Source of the DNA: a virus
Virus record (IMG/VR): IMGVR_UViG_3300046787_000438
Location: 1 to 64,000 of that record
Reading direction: 5' to 3' (one strand)
Length of the DNA stretch: 64,000 nt
In this document: positions 18,226-26,249 of the stretch, one piece after another
Layout: each line of letters begins with the position of its first letter
How positions within the stretch are numbered: the stretch's first letter is position 1
Notes under the pieces: model-generated
What the model saw: the letters and a program-made list of their open reading frames with translations, nothing else
Told to the model about the DNA's origin: nothing
The model's database searches: none
Translations under genes and position numbers: made by a program

Positions 18226-18258
18226 TGTACGCGGGGCATCGAAAGGTGCCCCGCTACA
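18226..18258 (+). terminator. strong GC-rich hairpin after the SSB-like gene
   Basis: TGTA plus GCGGGGCA (18226-18229, 18231-18238) pairs with TGCCCCGC plus TACA (18247-18258) around loop TCGAAAGG, with C18230 bulged. There is no T tract, so this may be an attenuating or RNA-stabilising hairpin rather than a full intrinsic terminator. It separates the recombination operon from the putative glycosyltransferase gene. Confidence 0.5.
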
Positions 18259-18274
18259 CCTATCTAGGGATATT

Positions 18275-19279
18275 ATGAAGGTATTAATAACTGGTATGGG
18301 GTCGCACCACTGTAAGCGCCCAGACAATGTGAGCTTTTTCACGCTCCTGGCCGACACAATCGCCGAGTTCGCTGATGTCACGTGGATGTCCCCTAGTACA
18401 TCTTGGACATTAGAAGATTTAGATAAGTACGACCAAATAGTCTTTGGATTTATGCCACCAACATCTCTAAGTGCCAATAAACTATACGGGGCACTTAATG
18501 TCTTAGGCTTGATGTTCGAGTCACCTAAGTTGAAACTTGTACTAGATAGTCCTCAGGTTTGGCAGTATAAAAATAGTATTAAGGCTGTAGTTCGTAACCC
18601 GCAGATCCTACTCGGTTCATACTACAGTAAGCGTGAAGGCTACACCTCTGCTACGTCCAATCAGGGAATTCTATCTAAAGTATCGGAATACCTATCAGGA
18701 GATAAGTGGCCAACTATTATCTACCCTAGCCTCCCTTGGAACTCGGATGCAAAAATAGCTTCGCTACTTGGATTTGTCTCAGAAAAAGACTTAATAGGTA
18801 TAAACCTAGACGCATCATTACTTGACATAGAGCCTATAAGAATCGGAAGATTAGACGTATGGGCAGTAGAAAGCCCTAAAAGCTCGTGGCTACAGGGGCT
18901 ATATAAGACATTAGTTTTTCCTCAGATGGCTACAAAAATAGGTAGAAAAACTGATGATGAGTATGCCTTATCGACTATACGCAACAGCGTCGGACTGATT
19001 CTCCCGCCTCAGGAGAGAAACTCTACCACTTGGTGGAATTACAGAGTAATCCAAGCCCTAAATACCTCCACCCCTATTGCCACTCATTGGCCTGATACTA
19101 AAGACTTCAGTGCCGCATGGGCAGTCTTGGCATATCAAATAGAGGACATGAGCCCAGCTGAGCGCCAGGCGTTGTCCGCAACTCAAAGGGATGTTTATTT
19201 TAGTAGTATTAGTAGTAAAGAAGAGTCACTACGTATGCTAGAGCGCCTACTCGCAGACTCTACTAAGGAGAGAATATAG
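18275..19279 (+). CDS. putative glycosyltransferase (GT-B-like)
   Basis: A 334-residue protein with AGGGA upstream. It opens MKVLITGMGSHH, then alternating strands and helices (DQIVFGFMPP, KLKLVLDSP). The C-terminal third has LILPPQERNSTTWWNYRVIQALNTSTPIATHW, resembling the sugar-nucleotide-binding half of GT-B enzymes in phages. No catalytic residue can be fixed by eye. Candidate substrates are phage DNA, virion proteins or host glycan. It is the first of four genes with glycosyltransferase character here. The stop overlaps the next GTG. Confidence 0.4.
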   Translation: MKVLITGMGSHHCKRPDNVSFFTLLADTIAEFADVTWMSPSTSWTLEDLDKYDQIVFGFMPPTSLSANKLYGALNVLGLMFESPKLKLVLDSPQVWQYKNSIKAVVRNPQILLGSYYSKREGYTSATSNQGILSKVSEYLSGDKWPTIIYPSLPWNSDAKIASLLGFVSEKDLIGINLDASLLDIEPIRIGRLDVWAVESPKSSWLQGLYKTLVFPQMATKIGRKTDDEYALSTIRNSVGLILPPQERNSTTWWNYRVIQALNTSTPIATHWPDTKDFSAAWAVLAYQIEDMSPAERQALSATQRDVYFSSISSKEESLRMLERLLADSTKERI

Positions 19280-19716
19280 TGCCAGAAATCAATAAAGACT
19301 GGGTATCCGAGCAGCTGTCAGCAGCAAAAGTAAAGGTTGGATCGGGTAAGGCGATTCTACGTCTACTAGAGACTTGGTCGGACCTGCCTAAGCTCAGTGA
19401 TGCAATGCTTGATGAAGTACTTACAGTGTTCCCTAAGCTTGCTAGAGGGTATACCCTCAAGGAAGAAGAGAACGAAGCAGACTATGAGTGGCGTCCGCTA
19501 CAGCCTGGTCAGATCAGTCTAAGCGATGTTGTCCGAGTTAAATCCGACGCATTTAGGGGTGACATCGGGCCAATGCACAACTCTAGGGTTGGCAAGGTTA
19601 TCGCAGTGCGATATGGTGATGTTATTATAAACTCTACTGACGGAAAGACTCCCGAGCTTAAGGGCGTCCACTACTCCCCATACAAGCTAGAGAAGCGCTA
19701 CAAGAAAGCCAACTAA
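19279..19716 (+). CDS. hypothetical protein with C-terminal SH3/KOW-like segment
   Basis: A 145-residue protein starting at GTG 19279, which overlaps the previous TAG and has AAGGAGAG upstream. The N-terminal half is helical. The C-terminal half (SLSDVVRVKSDAFRGD...RVGKVIAVRYGDVIINS) looks like a small beta-barrel of KOW/SH3 type, which binds nucleic acid or protein in other families. Function unknown. Confidence 0.55.
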   Translation: MPEINKDWVSEQLSAAKVKVGSGKAILRLLETWSDLPKLSDAMLDEVLTVFPKLARGYTLKEEENEADYEWRPLQPGQISLSDVVRVKSDAFRGDIGPMHNSRVGKVIAVRYGDVIINSTDGKTPELKGVHYSPYKLEKRYKKAN

Positions 19717-19970
19717 TGCGTACTGGATTTGAACTGAAGATCGTTGCCGAAACCGTAACCGAAGCAAAGGCTATTGCACTGAGAGAGATCTCTAGATTTT
19801 TAGAGATACCTGAAGAATCCGTCGAGGACAGTGTGGCTATAGAACTAAAAGTTTCCTACCCTAAAGCAGAGACTATCTCTGAAATAGAGACTTTAGTTGA
19901 AGCTAGGATATTTCAGATCACTGCATACGGGTCGGTGAAACAGAGTGTCACAGGAGCCTTCGGCTTTTAG
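19716..19970 (+). CDS. small hypothetical protein
   Basis: An 84-residue protein whose ATG overlaps the previous stop (TAATG). It has an alternating strand-helix pattern (FELKIVAETVTEAKAIALREISRFL, then AIELKVSYPKAETISEIETLVEARIFQITAYG), suggesting a small alpha/beta fold. It is coupled to its neighbours in an operon running from 18275. No function recognised. Confidence 0.5.
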   Translation: MRTGFELKIVAETVTEAKAIALREISRFLEIPEESVEDSVAIELKVSYPKAETISEIETLVEARIFQITAYGSVKQSVTGAFGF

Positions 19971-20895
19971 TATATCCGAGTACCTAGTATCGCCCAATGA
20001 TAATGACCCTATAGTTGACCTGAGCTACTTAGCCGATCTCAGCGATGTAAATTTTAGGAAGTTCTTATCATTAGATAGATTTGCCACTAAAGATCAGCTC
20101 TACGATCAGGACTACGAGAGATACTATAAGTATGTGTATAGTGGGTGTTCTGAGACTATGGGGGAGTATCTATCTGATGCTCCCAAAGATTCCCCGTTTG
20201 ATTATGAAAAAACAAAAAAACTTATATGGGGCCAATTAGTAGGCGAGTATTTAGATACTCCTGATAACTTAAACCTAGGAATGGGAGGGGCAAGTATTTT
20301 GGGGATAACTACTGGATTAGTGCGACATATACGAGCCAATGGTGCTCCTGAACACTTACTACTGCTACTGCCTAATCCAGATACACGAATAACTCTTGTC
20401 CAGGACAGCCATACGTTAGTTTCTAGCAATAAATTTAATAGACTAATCTCTGATATAGGTGGCATAGGAGATCTAGAATCTAAATACTCCAAAAAACCTC
20501 ACGCGGCAGAGGACGTCCTTAGTAGACGATGGGCGACGTATTTAAACATACAAAGCCTCTTAACCATAGAAGAACTCTGTAAGGCTTTAAAAATAAACTT
20601 AGTATATTCTACTTGGAGCACAGTTCTGCATAGGCTACTAACTGCGGGGAATCTTCTGGCTCAGCGGGGAGGTGATCCGATTCCTTTTGCTAACTATATA
20701 GTCTCTGACTATCAAAAATCTGGGGGTAAGGGCGGGTGCATACACGCTGCGGATAATATGAAGAAAGACTGCCACTACAATGATAAAAATATATCAGTAT
20801 GGGATATAGGTAGAGGTGGAGACCACATGGGGGCCCATGCTCATATACATATGGCGGAATTATTTATTGAAGAGCTAGCTAACCGTGGCCTATAG
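19945..20895 (+). CDS. SGNH/GDSL-like hydrolase
   Basis: A 316-residue protein starting at GTG 19945, overlapping the previous gene by 26 nt; no better in-frame start is seen. SGNH blocks can be matched: GCSETMGEYL (about 71-80) as the nucleophile block, NLGMGGASILGI as block II, LLLLPNPDTRITL as block III, and GDHMGAHAHIHMAELF near the C-terminus as the Asp-x-x-His block. Such enzymes remove acyl groups from glycans or lipids. Placed with glycosyltransferases, it may edit cell-surface or virion sugars. The catalytic assignment is by eye. Confidence 0.55.
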   Translation: MSQEPSAFSISEYLVSPNDNDPIVDLSYLADLSDVNFRKFLSLDRFATKDQLYDQDYERYYKYVYSGCSETMGEYLSDAPKDSPFDYEKTKKLIWGQLVGEYLDTPDNLNLGMGGASILGITTGLVRHIRANGAPEHLLLLLPNPDTRITLVQDSHTLVSSNKFNRLISDIGGIGDLESKYSKKPHAAEDVLSRRWATYLNIQSLLTIEELCKALKINLVYSTWSTVLHRLLTAGNLLAQRGGDPIPFANYIVSDYQKSGGKGGCIHAADNMKKDCHYNDKNISVWDIGRGGDHMGAHAHIHMAELFIEELANRGL

Positions 20896-20946
20896 ATAAT
20901 TTGTAATTCACGGTGTCTCCTGTATTTAGCTAGATAAATTTATACC

Positions 20947-21285
20947 ATGCAACGTAAAAAGCAATTCATTGCTCCCACATGGCTTATGTGGGAAGGCGGT
21001 GAGTTTCCCAGGAAGCTACACTCTGACTCTGTAATCTTATTTATTAGTGAGCATCTATATCTAGATACCGATGAGGTGGCTAAGAAGTCGCTAGCTAGAC
21101 AGCTACAGCGTGAAGGGCTGGTGGAGTCTCTGGGTGAAGCCTATACGATGATCAATTCTGGCATAGAGACCAGAGCTGGCTACTACTATGAGGATGGCGA
21201 TGAGCTATTCCCCGTCTACGCTGAGTATGATGACATAGAGCTAGAATATGATGCAACATTCGTAGAGGTACCATATGTTATTTGA
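20947..21285 (+). CDS. hypothetical acidic protein
   Basis: A 112-residue protein: basic opening MQRKKQFIAPTW, helical middle (DEVAKKSLARQLQREGLVESLGEAYTMI) and an acidic tyrosine-rich C-terminus (YYYEDGDELFPVYAEYDDIELEYD). Its last 11 nt overlap the WhiB-like gene, so the two are probably co-translated. A TAAATT box at 20935-20940 ends 7 nt before the ATG, which would allow a leaderless transcript, but the -35 region is poor. Confidence 0.5.
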   Translation: MQRKKQFIAPTWLMWEGGEFPRKLHSDSVILFISEHLYLDTDEVAKKSLARQLQREGLVESLGEAYTMINSGIETRAGYYYEDGDELFPVYAEYDDIELEYDATFVEVPYVI

Positions 21286-21733
21286 CTCCCCTGACTGGCA
21301 TGAAGATGCAGAGTGCTCGAAACTAGAGAATGCCGATAAGGTAGACAGTTTCTTCGCAAATAAGCCCTCCCAGCAGTGGGAGGCAAAAAAGATGTGCGGA
21401 CAATGTCCTGTACGTCGCGATTGCGCTAAGTGGGCGCTGGATAATAAACAAATATGGGGAATATGGGGCGGACTAGATTCGGGAGAGATTAGAAACACTT
21501 TGTCAGTCAATTGGGACGGGCAAGAGATGCGCTACAAGAGATTCCCTCTTTGCCCTGGATGTAGGGCAAAAACTAAGTATTTAGAAACAGCTACCGTAGA
21601 TAGACCTGATGGCGGCCGCTGGGCTACAATGCGAATCGTTCACTGCACTAGCTGTGATTTTATTTGGCAGAGTCGCACTAGTGCAAATGCAGTTGACACC
21701 TACCATGCTCAGAATGAGAAAAAAGATATCTAA
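21275..21733 (+). CDS. WhiB-like regulator fused to a zinc ribbon
   Basis: A 152-residue protein. WhiB signature: C14, then C41-x2-C44-x5-C50 (MCGQCPVRRDC) for a 4Fe-4S cluster, and the GIWGG turn at 62-66. Unlike a normal WhiB of about 80-100 residues, it continues into a second metal site, C93-x2-C96 and C124-x2-C127 (CPGC...HCTSC), a zinc-ribbon-like module. WhiB proteins are essentially confined to actinobacteria and their phages and act with the primary sigma factor. This one probably redirects host or phage transcription. It overlaps both neighbours. Confidence 0.85.
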   Translation: MLFDSPDWHEDAECSKLENADKVDSFFANKPSQQWEAKKMCGQCPVRRDCAKWALDNKQIWGIWGGLDSGEIRNTLSVNWDGQEMRYKRFPLCPGCRAKTKYLETATVDRPDGGRWATMRIVHCTSCDFIWQSRTSANAVDTYHAQNEKKDI

Positions 21734-22479
21734 TGTCTTTAGCGGATATTACTGCTAAATCAGCGGTCCATCAGATATTGCTCTCTAAAGGTGAAATAGA
21801 TAGAGTGCCTGTAGCTAAAATAGAGGATATAAAGAGTGCTATGCCTGGGACACACACCCTGTGGCTGGAGCCCGATATTAAAGAATTATTGTCCAACAAC
21901 TTTGGCCCCGAAGTCCTAGCTGCATTCGAAAAAATAAAACCATTGGCATATAAGGCTGATTTGGCTAGGTATTGCATACTATATGCGCTTGGCGGATGGT
22001 ATTTTGATCTAACTACTCAAATTCTAGATCCATCTCTTTTATCCAGATATAGTGAAGATTTCCAAGTAATTATATTTAGGGACGTGCCGTCTAGTGGTGA
22101 TATAGCTGCCGTAGGTAACACCGTTATGTGGTTTAAGCATTCAGGGCATAAAATCCTGATGGAGGCTATAAATAGTACCACTAAAAATATTATGAGTGAG
22201 AATTACTCACATCATCAGCATGGGATAACTGGTCCTATAGTATTAGGTCGAGCTGTGGCGGAGCATCAAAAGATTCACTCTGCTTCTAATATCCTCGTTG
22301 GCGATACAATAATGTTGGAAAATCACCCAACACATATATTTAATGATCCGCTAGAACCTAACTTTCTAGCATTCTCTAGACGTAGGGCTATGCATGAAAA
22401 CCTATCAGCTATAATGCCAACTGGCTACGAAGCAACATCTAACTATTGGAAGATGTATAACGATAGAGAAGTGTACTAG
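21733..22479 (+). CDS. GT32-like glycosyltransferase
   Basis: A 248-residue protein; ATG overlaps the previous stop (TAATG). The segment YKADLARYCILYALGGWYFDLTTQ at about 75-98 matches the GT32/capsular-sugar transferase core, usually KxDxxRYxxLYxxGGxYxDxD. Here the final DxD reads DLT, so the second metal ligand is replaced. HTLWLEPD near residue 37 and HQHGITGPIVLGRA also fit the family. It ends 1 nt from the convergent GT2 gene. Confidence 0.6.
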   Translation: MSLADITAKSAVHQILLSKGEIDRVPVAKIEDIKSAMPGTHTLWLEPDIKELLSNNFGPEVLAAFEKIKPLAYKADLARYCILYALGGWYFDLTTQILDPSLLSRYSEDFQVIIFRDVPSSGDIAAVGNTVMWFKHSGHKILMEAINSTTKNIMSENYSHHQHGITGPIVLGRAVAEHQKIHSASNILVGDTIMLENHPTHIFNDPLEPNFLAFSRRRAMHENLSAIMPTGYEATSNYWKMYNDREVY

Positions 22480-22480
22480 A

Positions 22481-23536
22481 TTAGCTAGTATAGAATTTTA
22501 TATTTTCTTGTAACCTATGGTTATCAGGATCTAAGCCAAGAGCTGTAGTCCCATAGATAGCAGCTTCGTCTTTTTCTCCTAGCCAGTAGGAAGATATTGC
22601 GGCAAGATCCCACGGTAAGTACCCCCAAGCAAAGTCCTCGCAAAGGAAGTCCAAGGGCTTCTCGTCTATTTCCAATGCCTTGCGTGCAAAGTGTAGGCAC
22701 GATGCCCATGACTCCAACTGATAGAAATGCTGAGCAAGCTCGACCAGAGGCTCTCTCCGCCCTGGGGCTTGCATATAAGCCTTCATCAACCAATCTTCAC
22801 GGTTATCTAGATCTATCTTTGCTAAATATCTCATGGACGCTGCACGCTCTGGTGCCCACGTGGCTGTGGGGAGCTCTAGGTGACGCTTAAACTCTTTAGC
22901 AGCTTCATCATATTGTCTATAGAAGAACAGCTCCCTGGCATAGTAGTACGCGTTCCTATCGTCATACGGATCTTCGAGCGTGGACTGCTTGAGCAATGGC
23001 AGGTATTGAGAACGTGATTTAGTGTTATCTGGATGGTGATGAAGATTGAGCTGAGTCCAAACTTGCTTTTCCTGTGTATCTCCATACGGAACTATGACTT
23101 CGTGTACTGGATGCTTCCATCTATATCCGCGTCTAGCATGAATCTTGTCGCCTCCAAAAATCGTAGCTGGAATTGTTTGAGCGTCATCTTTCCAATTCCA
23201 GGTGTAGTTGTATCGAATCCTAGTTGCACCTAGTGCGAAGGCTTTTTCCACCTCTTCACGCCAGCCAGGGAGTAGGATCTCATCCATATCCAGCTGGATG
23301 CATATGTCCGTATCTATCGGAAGTGCGGCTAGGGATGCATTACGCGCATCGTCAAAGCGCCACGGTTTTATGGATATGTTTATAACACATATACCAAGCT
23401 CTTCTGCAATGGCCACTGTACGGTCTGTACTCCCTGTATCTGCTATCAGTAAGTAGTCAGCATCCGTAGCGCTTTGGTGCCAGCGCTCTACAAATTGCTC
23501 TTCATTTAGGGCAATTGTGTAAACTGCAATTTTCAT
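22481..23536 (-). CDS. GT2 glycosyltransferase with TPR-like C-terminus
   Basis: A 351-residue protein. The GT-A domain begins KIAVYTIALNEEQFVERW, followed by LLIADTGSTDRTV and the metal site QLDMDEIL near residue 99. The second half is helical with TPR-like repeats (YYARELFFYRQYDEAAKEFKRHL, ASMRYLAKIDLDN, ASCLHFARKALEI). This combination is known in glycosyltransferases that decorate peptides or proteins (SunS-like architecture). Protein substrates such as the phage fibres are therefore plausible but unproven. Confidence 0.7.
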   Translation of the reverse strand: MKIAVYTIALNEEQFVERWHQSATDADYLLIADTGSTDRTVAIAEELGICVINISIKPWRFDDARNASLAALPIDTDICIQLDMDEILLPGWREEVEKAFALGATRIRYNYTWNWKDDAQTIPATIFGGDKIHARRGYRWKHPVHEVIVPYGDTQEKQVWTQLNLHHHPDNTKSRSQYLPLLKQSTLEDPYDDRNAYYYARELFFYRQYDEAAKEFKRHLELPTATWAPERAASMRYLAKIDLDNREDWLMKAYMQAPGRREPLVELAQHFYQLESWASCLHFARKALEIDEKPLDFLCEDFAWGYLPWDLAAISSYWLGEKDEAAIYGTTALGLDPDNHRLQENIKFYTS

Positions 23537-23537
23537 A

Positions 23538-23744
23538 TTATTTCTTTTTTGATAGCTTAGAGGCTCTAGCCCAGAGTCTTTCGTGAATGTAGTAACCTAA
23601 GGATTCAATAGCAATATATAGAATTGCTCCTGCACCAGCGTACTCCCACTCTCCAGTGAAAATATATAAAATTCCAGCTAAGACAATGAAGTGCCAAATC
23701 TCCCAGCTGACTGTCTTGGTTATACTTTTTTTAGTTGATTCCAT
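23538..23744 (-). CDS. small membrane protein, DUF2061-like
   Basis: A 68-residue protein with two hydrophobic segments (IWHFIVLAGILYIFTG and GAGAILYIAIESLGYYI) and the ESLGYYIHERLWAR pattern of the DUF2061 membrane family. Basic tails flank the hairpin. Role unknown; the family occurs in bacteria and occasionally in phages. It lies 1 nt from each neighbour on the same strand. Confidence 0.65.
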   Translation of the reverse strand: MESTKKSITKTVSWEIWHFIVLAGILYIFTGEWEYAGAGAILYIAIESLGYYIHERLWARASKLSKKK

Positions 23745-23745
23745 G

Positions 23746-24951
23746 TTATACCTTCTTAACTGCTAGCACACTTAAGTGCTCGCGAGCATCGTAATCGCCA
23801 CCGAATACCATGGTCAACAGTCCAGCACGCGACTGAGCACCAGCACGGTCACGATACCAGTCTGAGCCTGGGTCTGTTGTCGGGCACTGGCACCACAGGC
23901 GGTCACCGATGTCCATAGAACGGAAGTTGTGGAAGTGCCCAGAGATCCAAATATCGGCTCCGCCAAGTGCGGTCTGACCAAGGGTCTGACCAGCTAAATA
24001 TTTTTCGATTGTGTTCTGGTTAGCTTGGTGGCCATGGAACATACCGAGATGTACACCGCAAATCTCAGTTACAAGGGTTTGGTGACCTGACCCTGGGTAG
24101 CGGAACTCTACATGGCTTAGCGCTGGATTCTCTGCGCAGGCGTCCTGTACAGCGGACGCGATCTCCACGTTCCACCCATCGGCTGGATCGGTGGCGACAT
24201 AACGGCCTGGCTCATCATGATTTCCATTGATTACTGGGACGATCATTCGTTCAGCTAACGGAGCGTGCGCCTTAATTTGAGCCATCAAGATACGTCGAGC
24301 CACTCTAACCTGCTCTGTCATACCTAAATCAGATGCTGCAAGTCCTTGTAAGCGCCCACCCTGGGAAGTAGTGCCTTCTACGTGATCACCTGGTAGACCT
24401 AATGTTATAGTTCCAAGGTTTAAGCCAATTTTCTGATAATCTTTAAAACGTTGTACAGATACTTCAGTCAGATTTAGAAGTCTATCAATGGTCTGCTGCG
24501 TACCACCGCTAGCAGCCTTTTTACCGATCTGCTGGTCAGCAGGGAATAGTCCGTAAGATCCTGTACCAGTAGCTACTTTAATTCCTTTTACGGGACGCCA
24601 TTTCTTAATCTCATCGATAAGTTTTTCGGCATCTAAATGATCCTCCGCAGATAGTTTGGATGGTACCACATTCACACGTTGTGACTCTAAATACTCGCCG
24701 TCATATTTCTGCCACTTACCTAGTCGAACTGAGGTTACTGTCCATGACTCTGGATCTAAGCCAAAGTCTTCTAATACCTGGCGAGCATCCGAGGACTGCC
24801 CAGCGGGGCGTGCCTCAGAAATAAGGAACCCCCCCGTGATGCTGTCGATGTCCATACGAGGACGCCAACTTTCGGGGGTATTGAGTGATTTAAAATCTGA
24901 TCCGCTATGTCCAGGCATGCGAAGTTTTTCTAGTTTTTCTGACAGGCTCAT
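23746..24951 (-). CDS. calcineurin-like metallophosphoesterase (Mre11/SbcD-like)
   Basis: A 401-residue protein with GGGAGAACT before its ATG. Metal-binding motifs appear in order: ADQQIG, PGDHVEG, INGNHDEPG (the GNHD/E core), GMFHGHQAN and SGHFHNF (GHxH). This set defines the calcineurin-like superfamily. Phage members are usually annotated as DNA repair exonucleases, though cyclic-nucleotide or other phosphodiesterase activity cannot be excluded. An extra N-terminal region of about 130 residues precedes the catalytic core. Confidence 0.8.
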   Translation of the reverse strand: MSLSEKLEKLRMPGHSGSDFKSLNTPESWRPRMDIDSITGGFLISEARPAGQSSDARQVLEDFGLDPESWTVTSVRLGKWQKYDGEYLESQRVNVVPSKLSAEDHLDAEKLIDEIKKWRPVKGIKVATGTGSYGLFPADQQIGKKAASGGTQQTIDRLLNLTEVSVQRFKDYQKIGLNLGTITLGLPGDHVEGTTSQGGRLQGLAASDLGMTEQVRVARRILMAQIKAHAPLAERMIVPVINGNHDEPGRYVATDPADGWNVEIASAVQDACAENPALSHVEFRYPGSGHQTLVTEICGVHLGMFHGHQANQNTIEKYLAGQTLGQTALGGADIWISGHFHNFRSMDIGDRLWCQCPTTDPGSDWYRDRAGAQSRAGLLTMVFGGDYDAREHLSVLAVKKV

Positions 24952-24959
24952 AGTTCTCC

Positions 24960-25226
24960 CTAAATTAGCCTAGTGCACGAGCAGGTTCTACGACGGTGTC
25001 TATCTACGGCACTCGCGCTAACGTCAAAACCTTCTTCTCTAAGCGCCTGAGAAAGTCGGCTATTCGGCACGTGATTCTCATCGCCAGGGTTAGAATTTAT
25101 AATTTTGATAAGCGCGTCTACGTCATCTTTGGATAACTTGGGATTCAAGGTGACTTGCATCAATTTGCAAATAAAAGTTTTTTGGTATACGCTATTAGCC
25201 TGCATGAGGCGTTCTGCTAAAGCCAT
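24960..25226 (-). CDS. small helix-turn-helix-like protein
   Basis: An 88-residue protein with GGAGAGAAC upstream of ATG. The second half (NSRLSQALREEGFDVSASAVDRHRRRTC) looks like a helix-turn-helix in which the last helix is rich in Arg and would contact DNA. It ends CSCTRLI. It lies directly upstream of the metallophosphoesterase and is probably co-transcribed with it. Could be a small regulator. Confidence 0.5.
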   Translation of the reverse strand: MALAERLMQANSVYQKTFICKLMQVTLNPKLSKDDVDALIKIINSNPGDENHVPNSRLSQALREEGFDVSASAVDRHRRRTCSCTRLI

Positions 25227-25278
25227 AGTTCTCTCCTTAAACCAAAGGTTGAGACTATACTACTACATAAACCCTACA

Positions 25279-25395
25279 TTACTCTGATTTAGGTAAAATA
25301 TTTTTCTTGTGATTCTCTTCACAAATTCTGGCTAGGGACCTAACTACAAACCACTTAGAACATACTGAGCATGTGTAATCTTTATCATTAGCCAC
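25279..25395 (-). CDS. 38-residue possible zinc-finger peptide
   Basis: A short frame starting at GTG (25395) and ending TAA (25279). It encodes a basic peptide with C9-x2-C12 and C25-x3-H29 (YTCSVCSKWF...ICEENH), spaced as a small zinc finger. It fills an otherwise empty gap between two same-strand genes. The Shine-Dalgarno sequence is weak, so it needs support from conservation. Confidence 0.4.
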   Translation of the reverse strand: MANDKDYTCSVCSKWFVVRSLARICEENHKKNILPKSE

Positions 25396-25442
25396 TATTT
25401 AATTACCTTCGAGTCTAGGGATACCTAGTACTATTTTCTCAC

Positions 25443-26228
25443 CTATTCGGGGGTGGCTGTTTCCTGGTCCCTTGCTGCTTCTGCTTGTAATTCTCTAATC
25501 TTTGATAGTTCGATCATCTTAGGGAATTGTCCTGCAAAATTGTAATCTCCAGAGTGAGTGATACGGACCCAGGGGGCTGACCACACCTCTCCGCCAATAG
25601 CTTGCCACATGCGGCAGAGAGCATAGTCCTCGGATAGGAGAATACCTTTCTCGTCAATAGTTGTGGTGAAATACTCGGTTATCTCTTCACCAAACTCGAT
25701 TCCCGTATTGCCAACATTGTTATTGATATATTTTTTGCATGTTGGCTTAAGCTGATCGAAGACCTTGCGGGTAATGAACATCATGCCAGTTCCAATATCT
25801 TTCACCTTAAAAGGCTCTTGATCATTGAATACCTGAGACTCGTCGAGTAGGTTGATGGCAAAGTACCCCGAGTATTCTTCGAGATTTTCCTTACCTAGTA
25901 GGGCAGCCATTCTGATATTTTCCCAGTTAAGCCCCTTCATCGGGTATATTGCCCCAATTAAATCTTTTTCTGACTCGACCATTCTGATTATGTCATCCGA
26001 GTCCCAGCCGTGATCAGCGTCAATGAATAGAAGCGCATCTAAATCACTTTTCATAAACTTGTGAGCTAGCGTATTTCTAGCTCTGGTAATTAGGCTTTCA
26101 TTACCTATAGTAGTTGTCTGAACTGAGTGCCCTCGCTGCGATAGCTTTACAATCAGATTCTGAAGGGAAATAGTGTATTGGTTCTTGGCAATTCCGCCAT
26201 ACATCGGGGTAGCTATAAAAATTTTCAT
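25443..26228 (-). CDS. GT2-like glycosyltransferase (GT-A fold)
   Basis: A 261-residue protein beginning MKIFIATPMYGG. The segment SLITRARNTLAHKFMKSDLDALLFIDADHGWD (about 44-76) is the typical phage and bacterial GT-A motif, in which DAD supplies the metal ligands. GTGMMFITRKVF and SEDYALCRMW fit the acceptor region. The C-terminal 25 residues are a charged helix. Next to the primase-helicase gene. Substrate unknown. Confidence 0.65.
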   Translation of the reverse strand: MKIFIATPMYGGIAKNQYTISLQNLIVKLSQRGHSVQTTTIGNESLITRARNTLAHKFMKSDLDALLFIDADHGWDSDDIIRMVESEKDLIGAIYPMKGLNWENIRMAALLGKENLEEYSGYFAINLLDESQVFNDQEPFKVKDIGTGMMFITRKVFDQLKPTCKKYINNNVGNTGIEFGEEITEYFTTTIDEKGILLSEDYALCRMWQAIGGEVWSAPWVRITHSGDYNFAGQFPKMIELSKIRELQAEAARDQETATPE

Positions 26229-26249
26229 ATTATTTATATCCTATCTCAC

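Noticed and set aside
22597-23456. Several plus-strand frames of 66-97 residues
   Set aside because: They lie fully inside the GT2-TPR gene on the other strand, which has clear family motifs.
25293-25301. GGTAAAAT copy on the plus strand at about 25296
   Set aside because: No rightward gene follows, and it overlaps the end of a possible small minus-strand frame; treated as chance.
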